Assembly (NCBI RefSeq): GCF_010730575.1
Contig: NZ_AP022614.1
Coordinates: 4,526,001 to 4,590,000 of the forward strand
DNA from: Mycobacterium parmense
Lineage (GTDB): Bacteria > Actinomycetota > Actinomycetes > Mycobacteriales > Mycobacteriaceae
Length of the DNA stretch: 64,000 bases
Direction: 5' to 3'
The translations under genes and the position numbers were made by a program. Positions 22,373-31,518 of this stretch are shown here, in pieces; position 1 is the stretch's first letter; each line of letters opens with the position of its first letter. The notes below the pieces were generated by a model. It did not search any database. It was not told the DNA's origin and saw only the letters and a list, made by a program, of their open reading frames with translations.

Positions 22373-22438
22373 GCCGCGAGCGCGCGTGTCTGTACGTCGA
22401 CACGCCGGTACGGGCGCACATTTGCGCGCGCTCGCGGC
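22373..22438. repeat. Hairpin repeat element, copy A, between convergent genes
   Basis: 66 bp with perfect 14-bp end arms (GCCGCGAGCGCGCG / CGCGCGCTCGCGGC) and an internal GTGTC...GACAC stem. The middle, GTGTCTGTACGTCGACACGC, recurs in inverted orientation at 61170-61227. It lies in the 107-bp gap between glpK and the convergent padR-like gene, so it probably ends both transcripts. A 15-bp direct repeat, CCGCCCGGCCGCGAG, sits beside it at 22344-22358 and 22366-22380. Confidence 0.7.
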
Positions 22439-22450
22439 ACGGGGAGGGGA

Positions 22451-23155
22451 TCAGTCCTCGCCGAGGATTCCGTAGATTTCGCGTCGCGCGTTGTTGAGGA
22501 GTTCGACGATGCGCTGCTGTTGTTCGGCGGTGGCGGTGTGCGCGGACTGCGCAACCGCTCCGAACAGCTGGCCCGCGGCCGCCCGCAGGTTCATGTGGCC
22601 GGGGTCGGCGCCTTCGGCGATCTCGTCCCAGGGCGGGGTCTCGACCTTCTCGGCCGCCGCCCGGCCCTCCTCGGTCAGCTCGAACAGCTTCTTGCTGCCC
22701 TCGCTCTCGCGGGCGGTGATCAGGCCCTCGTCGTCCAGCAGCTGCAGCGTCGGGTACACCGAACCGGGGCTGGGCTTCCAGATCCCGTCGCTGCGCTCCG
22801 CGATCTGCTGGATCATCTCGTAGCCGTGCATCGGCCGCTCGGCCAGCAGCACCAGGATCGCCGCGCGGACGTCACCGCGACGCCCGCGGCCAGGGCCGCC
22901 ACGACGCCATCCGCCGCGTCGCCCGCCGGGCCCGAAGCCGCCGGGCCCGAAACCGAAGTTGAAGCCGGGACCGAAGCCCGGACCGAATCCCATCGGGCCA
23001 TCATGCCCGCCGTGCTCGCGAAGGTGCTCGAAGAATTCCTGGCGGGCCGCCCGCCGGGCACCGTGCAGGGCACGACGCTGGGCCGGGCCGGGTCCGAAGC
23101 CGAAGCCGGGCCGTCCGGTGAACGGCCCGTCGCCAGGAGTGAAGGTGTGGTTCAT
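22451..23155 (-). CDS. PadR-family transcriptional regulator with Gly/Phe-rich N-terminal extension
   Basis: 234 residues. The PadR winged helix spans about 95-175: VRAAILVLLAERPMHGYEMIQQIAER, SPGSVYPTLQLLDDEGLI, KKLFELTEEGRAA. A C-terminal helical dimerisation segment (EQQQRIVELLNNARREIYGIL) follows. The first 94 residues are unusual: Gly/Phe/Pro-rich with repeated FGPG units (55-78), then an Arg/Gly stretch (RRGGWRRGGPGRGRRG). ATG 23155 has GGAATC upstream. The promoter region holds two inverted repeats, so autoregulation is likely. Its target is unknown. Confidence 0.9.
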   Translation of the reverse strand: MNHTFTPGDGPFTGRPGFGFGPGPAQRRALHGARRAARQEFFEHLREHGGHDGPMGFGPGFGPGFNFGFGPGGFGPGGRRGGWRRGGPGRGRRGDVRAAILVLLAERPMHGYEMIQQIAERSDGIWKPSPGSVYPTLQLLDDEGLITARESEGSKKLFELTEEGRAAAEKVETPPWDEIAEGADPGHMNLRAAAGQLFGAVAQSAHTATAEQQQRIVELLNNARREIYGILGED

Positions 23156-23175
23156 GGTGATTCCTTACGTGTGGG

Positions 23176-23214
23176 CGAAGCACCCCGTGTGCTTCGAACC
23201 ATCACGATATATCG
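23176..23214. promoter_or_regulatory. Two inverted repeats in the padR-like promoter
   Basis: CGAAGCAC-CCCGT-GTGCTTCG (23176-23196) and the AT-rich palindrome CGATATATCG (23205-23214) lie 21-60 bp upstream of the padR-like ATG. In minus sense, TTGCAT followed 16 bp later by TATATC is a plausible -35/-10 pair covered by the second palindrome. PadR proteins commonly repress their own promoters through such sites. Confidence 0.45.
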
Positions 23215-23364
23215 AAAACTATCGACGATGCAACGTCCGGCCGTGATGGCGATGTCCGAACGGGCAGTGAACTGGGGTTTCGTGCGCACCTCGACTCTCG
23301 GCGACTCTCGGCGGACGCTCGCGGCGCCGTTTGCACCAGCCGGCTGGCGGGTAGCACCCCCACG

Positions 23365-23754
23365 ATGAACGCCGACGACACCAACCTGAAGGCCGGCGCT
23401 GCGCCCGGCGCGGCGGCGCCCGCGTCCCTCGACGGCGGCCGCGGCCGCAACGTGCGGCCGTGGGTCAACTGGGGACTGGCGCTGGCGACGGTGCCGGCGG
23501 CCGCGATCGTGATGCTGTTCGCGCTCGGCGCGGTCATGAGCACCGACGGCTGCGGCACGGGCAACTGCCCGAACCTGGGGCGCGGCGGCATCGACTTCGG
23601 CGTCGCGTTCTACGGCGCGCCTCTGGTCGCCTTCGTCGTCATCGTCATCTCGTTCTTCACGGCCAAACGACGCGGCGGAATCGTGGTTCCGCTGGCCGGC
23701 TGGGCACTGCTGATCGCCGACGTCGTCCTGATGGCGGCGACCGTCTCCGGCTAG
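23365..23754 (+). CDS. Small membrane protein of unknown function
   Basis: 129 residues. A soluble Ala/Gly-rich N-terminus, then three hydrophobic segments: WGLALATVPAAAIVMLFALG, the region around AFYGAPLVAFVVIVISFF, and IVVPLAGWALLIADVVLM. A loop with two cysteines (DGCGTGNCPNLG) lies between the first two. ATG 23365. The stop shares the tetranucleotide CTAG with the convergent RDD gene. No family recognised. Confidence 0.7.
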   Translation: MNADDTNLKAGAAPGAAAPASLDGGRGRNVRPWVNWGLALATVPAAAIVMLFALGAVMSTDGCGTGNCPNLGRGGIDFGVAFYGAPLVAFVVIVISFFTAKRRGGIVVPLAGWALLIADVVLMAATVSG

Positions 23755-24605
23755 CGCGGCGGTGTGAAGCCGCCCGCGGGGGTCCCCGGTCCCGGCGGTA
23801 CGGTCGGCACCCCGGGTTGCCACGGCGGCGCGCCGAGCGGTGGCCAGGGTGCCGGCGGGCCGAAAGCCGGTCGCAGGCGCGCGAGTTCGCGACGATGACG
23901 TTCGGCCAGCACGGCGGCCAGCACGAGTTCCGGCGGCGCGCCCTGCGGTGGCGGCGGCGCGATGCGCGCCACCACCTCACCCGCGATCCGGTAGCCCATC
24001 TGCCGTCGCAGTGCTGGATCGAGTTGCGTTGCCCTGGAAAGGAACTGGCGGGCCACTTCCGCCTGGCCGGGGTCCAGGCCGGACAGCTGCAGCGACGACG
24101 CCCACCACGCCAGCGCCGGCGGCATCACCGGCGGCGGCCCCGGCCGGGGCCCGCGCTCGCTGACCACCACCGTGCCCGCGAAGATGTCGCCGACCCGCTT
24201 CGCCTTCGACGACAAGATGCTGCAGACGACGGCGGGGCTGCCGAGGAACATCCAGATCTCCACCACCGACGCCAACGCGCGAAACAGCGCCTGCCGGAAG
24301 CGCTCCGGGCCGCCGTCGTCGGACACCACCCGCAAGCCCATCACGATCTTTCCCACCGACCGGCCCCGCGTCGCGGTCTCGAACACCAGGGGATAGCCCA
24401 CGATCACCAGCACGGTGAAGATGATGAGCACGGCGGTGCTCAGCGCGCTGTCGAACTCGGTCAGGGTGGCCGCCCACAGCAGCAGCCCGACGACATAGCC
24501 GACGAAGATCACCCCGATGTCGATCAGCGCGCCGACGGCCCGCACCGGCAACTGGGCGATCTGCACGTCGAGCACCACGGCGTCCCCGGTCACCACCTCC
24601 GACAT
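23751..24605 (-). CDS. RDD-family membrane protein (Rv3695-like)
   Basis: 284 residues from ATG 24605. The RDD domain (about 1-150) has hydrophobic helices ALIDIGVIFVGYVVGLLLWA and LIIFTVLVIVGYPLVFE, the conserved GRSVGKIVMGLRVV, and FLGSPAVVCSILSSKAKRVGD. The C-terminal 130 residues are soluble and end in a Pro/Gly-rich tail. RDD proteins are of mixed or unknown function and some are transporters. It is divergent from the SpoIIM-like gene, 25 bp apart, as in M. tuberculosis. The two probably work with the MoxR cluster. Confidence 0.85.
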   Translation of the reverse strand: MSEVVTGDAVVLDVQIAQLPVRAVGALIDIGVIFVGYVVGLLLWAATLTEFDSALSTAVLIIFTVLVIVGYPLVFETATRGRSVGKIVMGLRVVSDDGGPERFRQALFRALASVVEIWMFLGSPAVVCSILSSKAKRVGDIFAGTVVVSERGPRPGPPPVMPPALAWWASSLQLSGLDPGQAEVARQFLSRATQLDPALRRQMGYRIAGEVVARIAPPPPQGAPPELVLAAVLAERHRRELARLRPAFGPPAPWPPLGAPPWQPGVPTVPPGPGTPAGGFTPPR

Positions 24606-24630
24606 AACACCGAACGGTACCCTGCCCAGG

Positions 24631-25623
24631 GTGGACGTCGACGCATTCGTGCTGACCCATCGCGGGGCCTGGGACCGTCTCGAGGAGTTGGTCAAGCGGC
24701 GCAGGTCGCTGACCGGCGCCGAGGTCGACGAACTCGTCGAGCTCTACCAGCGGGTCTCCACGCACCTGTCGATGCTGCGTTCCGCCTCGTCGGATTCCCT
24801 GCTGATCGGCCGGCTCTCGAGCCTGGTGGCGCGCGCGAGGTCGGTGGTGACCGGCGCCCACGCGCCGCTGAGCCGGACGTTCGTCCGGTTCTGGACGGTG
24901 TCGTTCCCGGTGGCCGCCTATCGTGGCCGGTGGTGGTGGCTCGGCACGGCGCTGGCGTTCCTGGCCACCGTGGTGGTCATCGCGCTGTGGGTGGCCGGCA
25001 ATCCCGAGGTGCAGTCGGCCGTCGGAACACCAAGCGACATCGACCAATTGGTGAATCACGACGTGGCGTCCTACTACAGCGAGCACCCCGCCGCGGCGTT
25101 CGCCCTGCAGGTCTGGGTGAACAACGCGTGGGTGTCCGCGCAGTGCATCGCAATGGCCGTCGTGCTGGGGTTGCCGATCCCGATCGTGTTGTTCAACAAC
25201 GCCGCCAACGTCGGGCTGATCGCCGGGTTGATGTTCCAGGCCGGCAAGGGCGGCGTCCTGCTGGGCCTGCTGGCGCCGCACGGGCTGCTGGAGCTCACGG
25301 CGGTCTTCCTCGCCGGCGCGACGGGGATGCGGCTGGGCTGGTCGGTGATCTCACCGGGCGACCGGCCGCGCGGCCAGGTGCTCGCCGAGCAGGGCCGCGC
25401 CGTCGTGGCGGTGGCCGTCGGGCTGGTGGCGGTGCTGCTGGTCTCCGGCCTGATCGAGGCATTGGTCACGCCGTCGCCGCTGCCGACTCCCGTCCGGGTC
25501 GGCATCGGGGTCCTGGCCGAGCTGCTCTTTCTCGGTTACATCGGCTATTTCGGCCGGCGCGCCGCGCTGGCCGGCGAAACCGGCGACATCGAGGACGCGC
25601 CCGACGTGGTGCCGACGGCCTGA
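24631..25623 (+). CDS. SpoIIM-like (stage II sporulation protein M family) membrane protein
   Basis: 330 residues, the size of M. tuberculosis Rv3694c. A soluble N-terminal third (DAFVLTHRGAWDRLEELVKRR and YQRVSTHLSMLRS) precedes five or so membrane segments, including WWWLGTALAFLATVVVIALW, CIAMAVVLGLPIPIVLF, the GLLAPHGLLELTAVFLAGATG signature of the family, and two C-terminal helices. GTG 24631. In spore formers SpoIIM acts in peptidoglycan hydrolysis during engulfment. In mycobacteria the role is unknown. It is convergent with the DUF58 gene. Confidence 0.85.
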   Translation: MDVDAFVLTHRGAWDRLEELVKRRRSLTGAEVDELVELYQRVSTHLSMLRSASSDSLLIGRLSSLVARARSVVTGAHAPLSRTFVRFWTVSFPVAAYRGRWWWLGTALAFLATVVVIALWVAGNPEVQSAVGTPSDIDQLVNHDVASYYSEHPAAAFALQVWVNNAWVSAQCIAMAVVLGLPIPIVLFNNAANVGLIAGLMFQAGKGGVLLGLLAPHGLLELTAVFLAGATGMRLGWSVISPGDRPRGQVLAEQGRAVVAVAVGLVAVLLVSGLIEALVTPSPLPTPVRVGIGVLAELLFLGYIGYFGRRAALAGETGDIEDAPDVVPTA

Positions 25624-25639
25624 GCCAGGGCGGCGAAAG

Positions 25640-26961
25640 TCACAGCCGCCCGGTCGCTTTCATCGCCAGGTAGCAGTCGGCCAGCGCGGGCGCCAGCTCG
25701 GCGGGCGGGGCGTCGACGACTTCCACGCCGCTGCGCCGCAGCCGCGCCGCGATCGCGCGGCGGTCGTTGCGTGATTTTTCGGCCGCCGCGGCGTCGTACA
25801 CGGCGGCCGCGTCGGACCGGCCGGCGGCCAGCTCGTCGACGCGCGGGTCGGCAACAGCGGCGAGAAGCAGGTGGTGGCGCGAGGACAGCTGCGGCAGGAC
25901 AGGCAGCAGCCCCTCGTCGAGGGCGGTCGCGTTGAGGTCGGTCAGCAGCACCACCAGCGACCGGCGCCGGGCGCGTCTGGCCACGGTGGCAACCATTGCG
26001 CGCCAATCGGATTCCACAAGCGCGGATTCCAGCGGCGCCATCGCCTCGACCAGCTGGGCGAGCAGCTCGGTGCGCGACGCGCCGAACACCCCGGCGCGGG
26101 TCACCCGGTCGTGGGCGAGGAAGTCGACGTGGTCGCCGGCCCGCGACGCCAGCGCCGCGAGCAGCAGCGCGGCGTCCATGGACCAGTCCAGCCGGGGCCA
26201 CCCCGCGGGGTCGGCAGCCGTGGGGTCGACGCCGACGCGCCCGGCCGCGGTGCGCCCGGTGTCGAGCACGATCACCACGCGGCGGTCGCGTTCGGGTCGC
26301 CAGGTGCGCACCACCACGTCGCCGCGGCGGGCGGTGGCGCGCCAGTCGATGGAGCGGACGTCGTCGCCGACGACATAGTTGCGCAGCGAGTCGAATTCGG
26401 TGCCCTGGCCGCGGATCAGCGTCGGCAGCAGCCCGTCGATCTCCCGCAGCTTGGCGAGCCGCGACGGTAGGTGCTTGCGGGACAAGAACGGTGGCAACAC
26501 CCGGAGCTGTCCGGGCACCGGGCGTGACGCCTGCCGTCCTGCCAGTCCCAGCGGCCCGATCGAGCGGGCAGTGACCGCGGCCGCGCGCTGGTCGCCGCGG
26601 CGGACCGGCCGCAACGCGGTGCGCAGCTGCTGTCGTTGCCCGGCCGGGATGTCGACCGGTTGGTTGCGCGGGTGCGCGCGGGCGCTGGGCGGCCAGGCGT
26701 CGCGGATCTGGCCGCGAAACCGGCGGCGGCCGTCGTTGTGGACCAGCAGGCCGGCGTCCACCTCCTGGGCGAGACGGGCCGAGCGGTCGGGCGAACGGGC
26801 GTAGCGCAGGCCGCCCGGTCCGGCCGCCAGGGCGACATCCAGGGCCACGGCGATCAGCAGCACCCCCAGCAGCGCCGCGAAAGCCGTTGCCGGCCACGGG
26901 GACAACGCGATGGGTAGGATGCAGATCAGCGCGACCAGCCCGGCGCGTCCGGTCAGGATCA

Positions 26962-26962
<1 letters not shown>
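25640..26962 (-). CDS. DUF58 protein of the MoxR cluster (Rv3693-like)
   Basis: 440 residues. Two N-terminal membrane helices (LVALICILPIAL; AFAALLGVLLIAVALDVAL), a beta-rich middle, then the DUF58 signature GTEFDSLRNYVVGDDVRSIDWRATARR split over residues about 190-220, and a von Willebrand-A-like C-terminal half (VVIVLDTGRT...). GTG 26962 overlaps the moxR TAG by one base, so the two are translationally coupled. DUF58 proteins are standard partners of MoxR AAA+ ATPases. Confidence 0.87.
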
Positions 26963-27953
<991 letters not shown>

Positions 27954-27957
<4 letters not shown>

Positions 27958-29081
27958 GTGTGGGTGACCTGCCTTTCGATGTCGTCGAGCGCACGGGCAA
28001 GTTGTAGCAGTTCGTGGTCGGAGGCCGGAGGCGGACCGAACAGGTGGTAGGAAACCAGGCCCGGGTCGGCTCCGGGCGGACCCGACGAGCGCCGGGCCAC
28101 GGTGCCCACCACCGCCGCGGGCGAGGCCCCCGCGGCCAGGCCCAGCCGGGGCAGCAGACGCGCCAGGGTGGCCGCCCGCAGCGCCGCGGCGGCCCGGTCG
28201 CGCGCCCGGCGGGACCGGTAGAGCCGGCCGCGGCCCTCGACGGTCTCCGACGCGCGAACCACGACGGGCAGCTCCTCGGCCACCAGCCGTCCGAGCCGGC
28301 GGCCCTTCCACAGGGCCACCAGCAGCACGACCACACAGAGCTGCCAGAACGCCCACGTCGCGTTCGGCGGGATCATGTCGAACACCGACGCCGAGGCCGA
28401 CGACTCGCCTTCGACGTGATGCGGTGCGTACCAGACGAGCCGGGGCCGGTCGCCCGCGAGGTTCATCGCCAGCGCGGCGTTGCCCGCCTGTGCCAGGCCG
28501 CCGTTGGTCATGAAGTCGGTGCTGCCGACCGCGGTGATCGTCCGCCCGCCGTCGCGGATCCGGATCAGCACCCCGCCGTAGCATCGGGTGATCGTGCGCC
28601 CCTTGGCGGCGCGGAACGTGTCGCTCGGCCCGAACCGGACCGGCCCGGCCCGATCGGCTTCCCGCAGTGTGCAATTCGGGTCGCTGTCGAAGGTGTCGGC
28701 GGCCGAGACGCGGATGCCGGGCAGCAGCGCCTGGCGGGTTCGCGCGGTCGGCTCCACCAGCAGCAGGTCGCCGGGCACCTCGGCCAGCCGGCCGACCAGC
28801 TCGTCGCTGAGGAACTGGCTCTGCGCCACCAGGACCAGGGTGTCGGGGCGCGCCGCCCGTTCGACGTCTTCGATGCCGTTCGCCACCACGACGTCGACGC
28901 CGCCGGCGCGCAGCAGGGCCACCAGCGCGTGGGCGCCGTCGGGATCGGTAGACCCCGGATCCATGCGCGCGCCGGGGCGCGGCGCGGTGATGTAGGTGCT
29001 GACCCCGACCACCAGTACCAGCGCAGCGATGGTCAGGGCTATCAGGCCCCAGGAGCGCCGCGACCGCATTCGCTGCGCCAT
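27954..29081 (-). CDS. DUF4350 membrane protein (Rv3691-like)
   Basis: 375 residues. An N-terminal helix (LIALTIAALVLVVGVSTYI), an extracytoplasmic Rossmann-like DUF4350 domain (DGAHALVALLRAGGVDVVV, PGDLLLVEPTARTRQ), a second helix (WAFWQLCVVVLLVALW), and a cytoplasmic helical tail with EGRGRLYRSRRARDRAAAALR. ATG 29081 shares its first base with the stop of the DUF4129 gene (TGATG). The tail's start resembles a motif common to proteins in MoxR/DUF58/DUF4129 clusters. Exact role unknown. Confidence 0.83.
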
Positions 29082-29740
29082 CACCGCACCTGGGCCCAGG
29101 AGTCGGCGGACACGGGCCGGCCGGCCGCCGTCGCCGCGGCCGGCGACCGCGACCGCAGGTGGTCGTCGAGGTCGGCGACCAGCTGGTAGGAGTCCCGGGT
29201 CCCGGGCTGCTCGCCGTAGGTCACGTCGTTGAAAGCCGTTGCCGCTTCGGATAATTCGCCGGCCAAATGGGGCAGCACCGTGCCGGCGTCGCGCGCGAGC
29301 TCGTTGGCGGTGCGGCCGGGCGCGGGCGCGAGCACGCCGGTCTCCTCCAGCTGACGGGCGACGGCCCGCAATCGATGGCGGATCGCTGCGGCCCAATCAC
29401 CTTCTGCAGCAAAGTCTTTCGCGATATCGCGGTGTTGGGCGGCGGTGAGTTGCGCGGCGTCGAACAACAGGTGGTCGCCGCCGCGCCTGGTGCGCAGGGT
29501 GCGCCGGGCGATGCGGACACCCACCACCACGGCGACGAAGAGCAGGATGAGGAGCACCGTCACGGTGAACCACCCGCCGGGTATGGCGGCCGTCTTCTGC
29601 AGCAGCCGGTAGATCAACTCGTCGAGCCACTCGACGAGCTTTTGCGCCGCGGAGCCTTTGGAGTAGATCGGCTTGTCGAGTTCGGCCTGCGCGGCCCGGT
29701 GCGCGGCGTCGCGGTCGATGTCGATGGAGGGCACGGTCAC
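29081..29740 (-). CDS. DUF4129 membrane protein (Rv3690-like)
   Basis: 219 residues from GTG 29740. A short N-terminal helix region (DAAHRAAQAELDKPIY), one transmembrane segment (WFTVTVLLILLFVAVVVGV), and a C-terminal DUF4129 domain (DWAAAIRHRLRAVARQLEETGVL, then ATAFNDVTYGEQPGT). This family occurs with MoxR/DUF58 genes and is sometimes fused to transglutaminase-like domains; no such domain is present here. It is the middle member of a run of overlapping genes, 16 bp downstream of the multi-pass gene. Confidence 0.83.
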   Translation of the reverse strand: MTVPSIDIDRDAAHRAAQAELDKPIYSKGSAAQKLVEWLDELIYRLLQKTAAIPGGWFTVTVLLILLFVAVVVGVRIARRTLRTRRGGDHLLFDAAQLTAAQHRDIAKDFAAEGDWAAAIRHRLRAVARQLEETGVLAPAPGRTANELARDAGTVLPHLAGELSEAATAFNDVTYGEQPGTRDSYQLVADLDDHLRSRSPAAATAAGRPVSADSWAQVR

Positions 29741-29756
29741 ACCCCTTGGTCGGTGC

Positions 29757-30941
29757 TCACGCGGGCCGGGTCAGCCACAGGTTGTCCGTCGAGGCGACCG
29801 CGTAGGGGCCCCGGGCGGCGCCGGTCTGCAAGACGAGGTCGAACGCCTCGGCGCGCATGCGACGGTCGGTGTAGAGCAACACGATGACCCCGGCGTTGAA
29901 GGGCGCGGTGACGATCTGCCCGATTGCCGACCCCAGGGACGCGACGACGTTGCCCAGCAACAGGATTGCGAACGATCCAGAGGACATCGCGGCGCCCAGC
30001 GCCAGCTGGCTGGCGATGGTGAAGGGCGCGGCGATGGCGCTCGCGACGACCGTCGTCACCAGGAACGTCAGCGCGCGGATGCCCAGGACGCGCCAGAATC
30101 CGTTGCGAATCAACGCGAATGACCGGGCGATCGCATCCATGACCGGCAGCCGCTCGAGCACGATCAGCACGGGCGCGAACAGGACCCCGGTGTACAGATA
30201 CACCAGCCCCGCGATCAGCAGCAGCGCGAGCGGGAGGCCGGCCACCACCGCGACCGCGGCGTTGCCGATCGCCGCGAGCAACGCGACCGCCACGGCCACC
30301 AGCCCGAGCAGGGCCGCGAGCACCACGGCTTCCAGCAGCGCCAGGGCGAGCAACGGCAGCAACCGGCCCCGGATCTTGGCCCAGGTTTCGCCGATGGTGA
30401 TCGTCGCGCCGAACACCGCCCGCCCGACGATGACGGTGAGCATTCCGGACAGCAGCATGCCGCCCAGCCAGGTGATCAAGAGGCCGGCCGCCGAGGATCC
30501 CAGCCAGGCGCCGATGAAACCGGAGCTCAGCTGGTCCGGCGTGTCGGTGATGGCCCCGCGGTAGGCGGCCAGCGGCCCGAGCGCCGCAACCAGCGACACG
30601 ATCTGCATGACGATGACCACCATCGCGGTCAGTCCCAGCGTCGCCTGGGGATTGGTCCGGATGTAGCCGACCGCGCCGTTGAAGATCTCGCTCAACGTCA
30701 AGGGGCGCAGCGGGATGATCCCGGGCCGCAACGCGGCCGTGAACGGTTGCGGCGGGCCGTAATACCCGGGCGTGGGACCGTACGCGGGGGGAGGGCCGTA
30801 ATAGCCGGGCGGGGGCCCGTATGCGGGGGGAGGGCCGTAATAGCCGGGCGGGGGGCCGAGAGACGGGGATGGGCCGGAAGCGGGCGGGGGGCCGTAGGCC
30901 GGAGGCGGGCCGATCGGGTAGCCAGGCGGGGGCGCGCTCAC
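29757..30941 (-). CDS. Multi-pass membrane protein with Pro/Tyr-rich N-terminus (Rv3689-like)
   Basis: 394 residues from GTG 30941. The N-terminal 75 residues consist of PPPAYGPPPGYYG-type repeats. The rest has about six hydrophobic segments (for example TAMVVIVMQIVSLVAALGPL, LALALLEAVVLAALLGLVAV, FLVTTVVASAIAAPF). Likely first gene of the DUF4129-DUF4350-MoxR-DUF58 transcript. An upstream 14-codon ORF starting at ATG 30982 in another frame ends by overlapping this GTG (TGA at 30940-30938), so either the start is coupled to it or a one-base frameshift separates a longer N-terminus. Confidence 0.78.
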   Translation of the reverse strand: MSAPPPGYPIGPPPAYGPPPASGPSPSLGPPPGYYGPPPAYGPPPGYYGPPPAYGPTPGYYGPPQPFTAALRPGIIPLRPLTLSEIFNGAVGYIRTNPQATLGLTAMVVIVMQIVSLVAALGPLAAYRGAITDTPDQLSSGFIGAWLGSSAAGLLITWLGGMLLSGMLTVIVGRAVFGATITIGETWAKIRGRLLPLLALALLEAVVLAALLGLVAVAVALLAAIGNAAVAVVAGLPLALLLIAGLVYLYTGVLFAPVLIVLERLPVMDAIARSFALIRNGFWRVLGIRALTFLVTTVVASAIAAPFTIASQLALGAAMSSGSFAILLLGNVVASLGSAIGQIVTAPFNAGVIVLLYTDRRMRAEAFDLVLQTGAARGPYAVASTDNLWLTRPA

Positions 30942-31053
30942 CGTGTTCCGCGGCCTTGCAAGCCGGGCCCGTCGTTCGTCATGGGGTCCATCCTGTCGGC
31001 GGTGTGGGCATTTCTCAATCATGTCGGGTGCCGCGGCGCGTAGCGTCACAGCC

Positions 31054-31518
31054 ATGGCGGAACTCAAAGCCCGGCTGCGCGCGGACCTCACCCAGGCGAT
31101 GAAGTCTCAGGACAAGCTGCGGACGGCGACGTTGCGCATGTTGCTCGCCGCGATCCAGACCGAGGAGGTCTCCGGCAAGCAGGCGAAGGACCTCACCGAC
31201 GACGAGGTCATCAAGGTGCTGGCCAGGGAGTCCCGCAAGCGCGGAGAGGCGGCCGAGATCTACACCCAGAACGGCCGGGGGGACCTCGCCGCCACCGAGC
31301 ACGCCGAGGCGCGGGTCATCGACGACTATCTGCCCACCCCACTCACCGAGGCCGAGCTGGCCGACGTGGCCGACACCGCGATCGCGCAGGTCGCCGAGGA
31401 GATCGGCGAACGGCCGGGCATCAAGCAGATGGGCATGGTGATGAAGGCCGCCACCGCGATCGCGGCGGGCAAAGCCGACGGTGCGAGGCTGTCGGCGGCG
31501 GTCAAAGAGCGCCTGTAG
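31054..31518 (+). CDS. GatB/YqeY domain protein (Rv3688c-like)
   Basis: 154 residues spanning the whole YqeY family: LKARLRADLTQAMKSQDK, RTATLRMLLAAIQTEEV, VLARESRKRGEAAEIY and DYLPTPLTEAEL, GIKQMGMVMKA. Related to the tRNA-binding tail of GatB. Free-standing members are common but their role is not established. In M. tuberculosis the next gene is rsfB. Here the stop codon abuts (0 bp) the stop of convergent selB, marking the left edge of a 17-kb insertion. Confidence 0.9.
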   Translation: MAELKARLRADLTQAMKSQDKLRTATLRMLLAAIQTEEVSGKQAKDLTDDEVIKVLARESRKRGEAAEIYTQNGRGDLAATEHAEARVIDDYLPTPLTEAELADVADTAIAQVAEEIGERPGIKQMGMVMKAATAIAAGKADGARLSAAVKERL

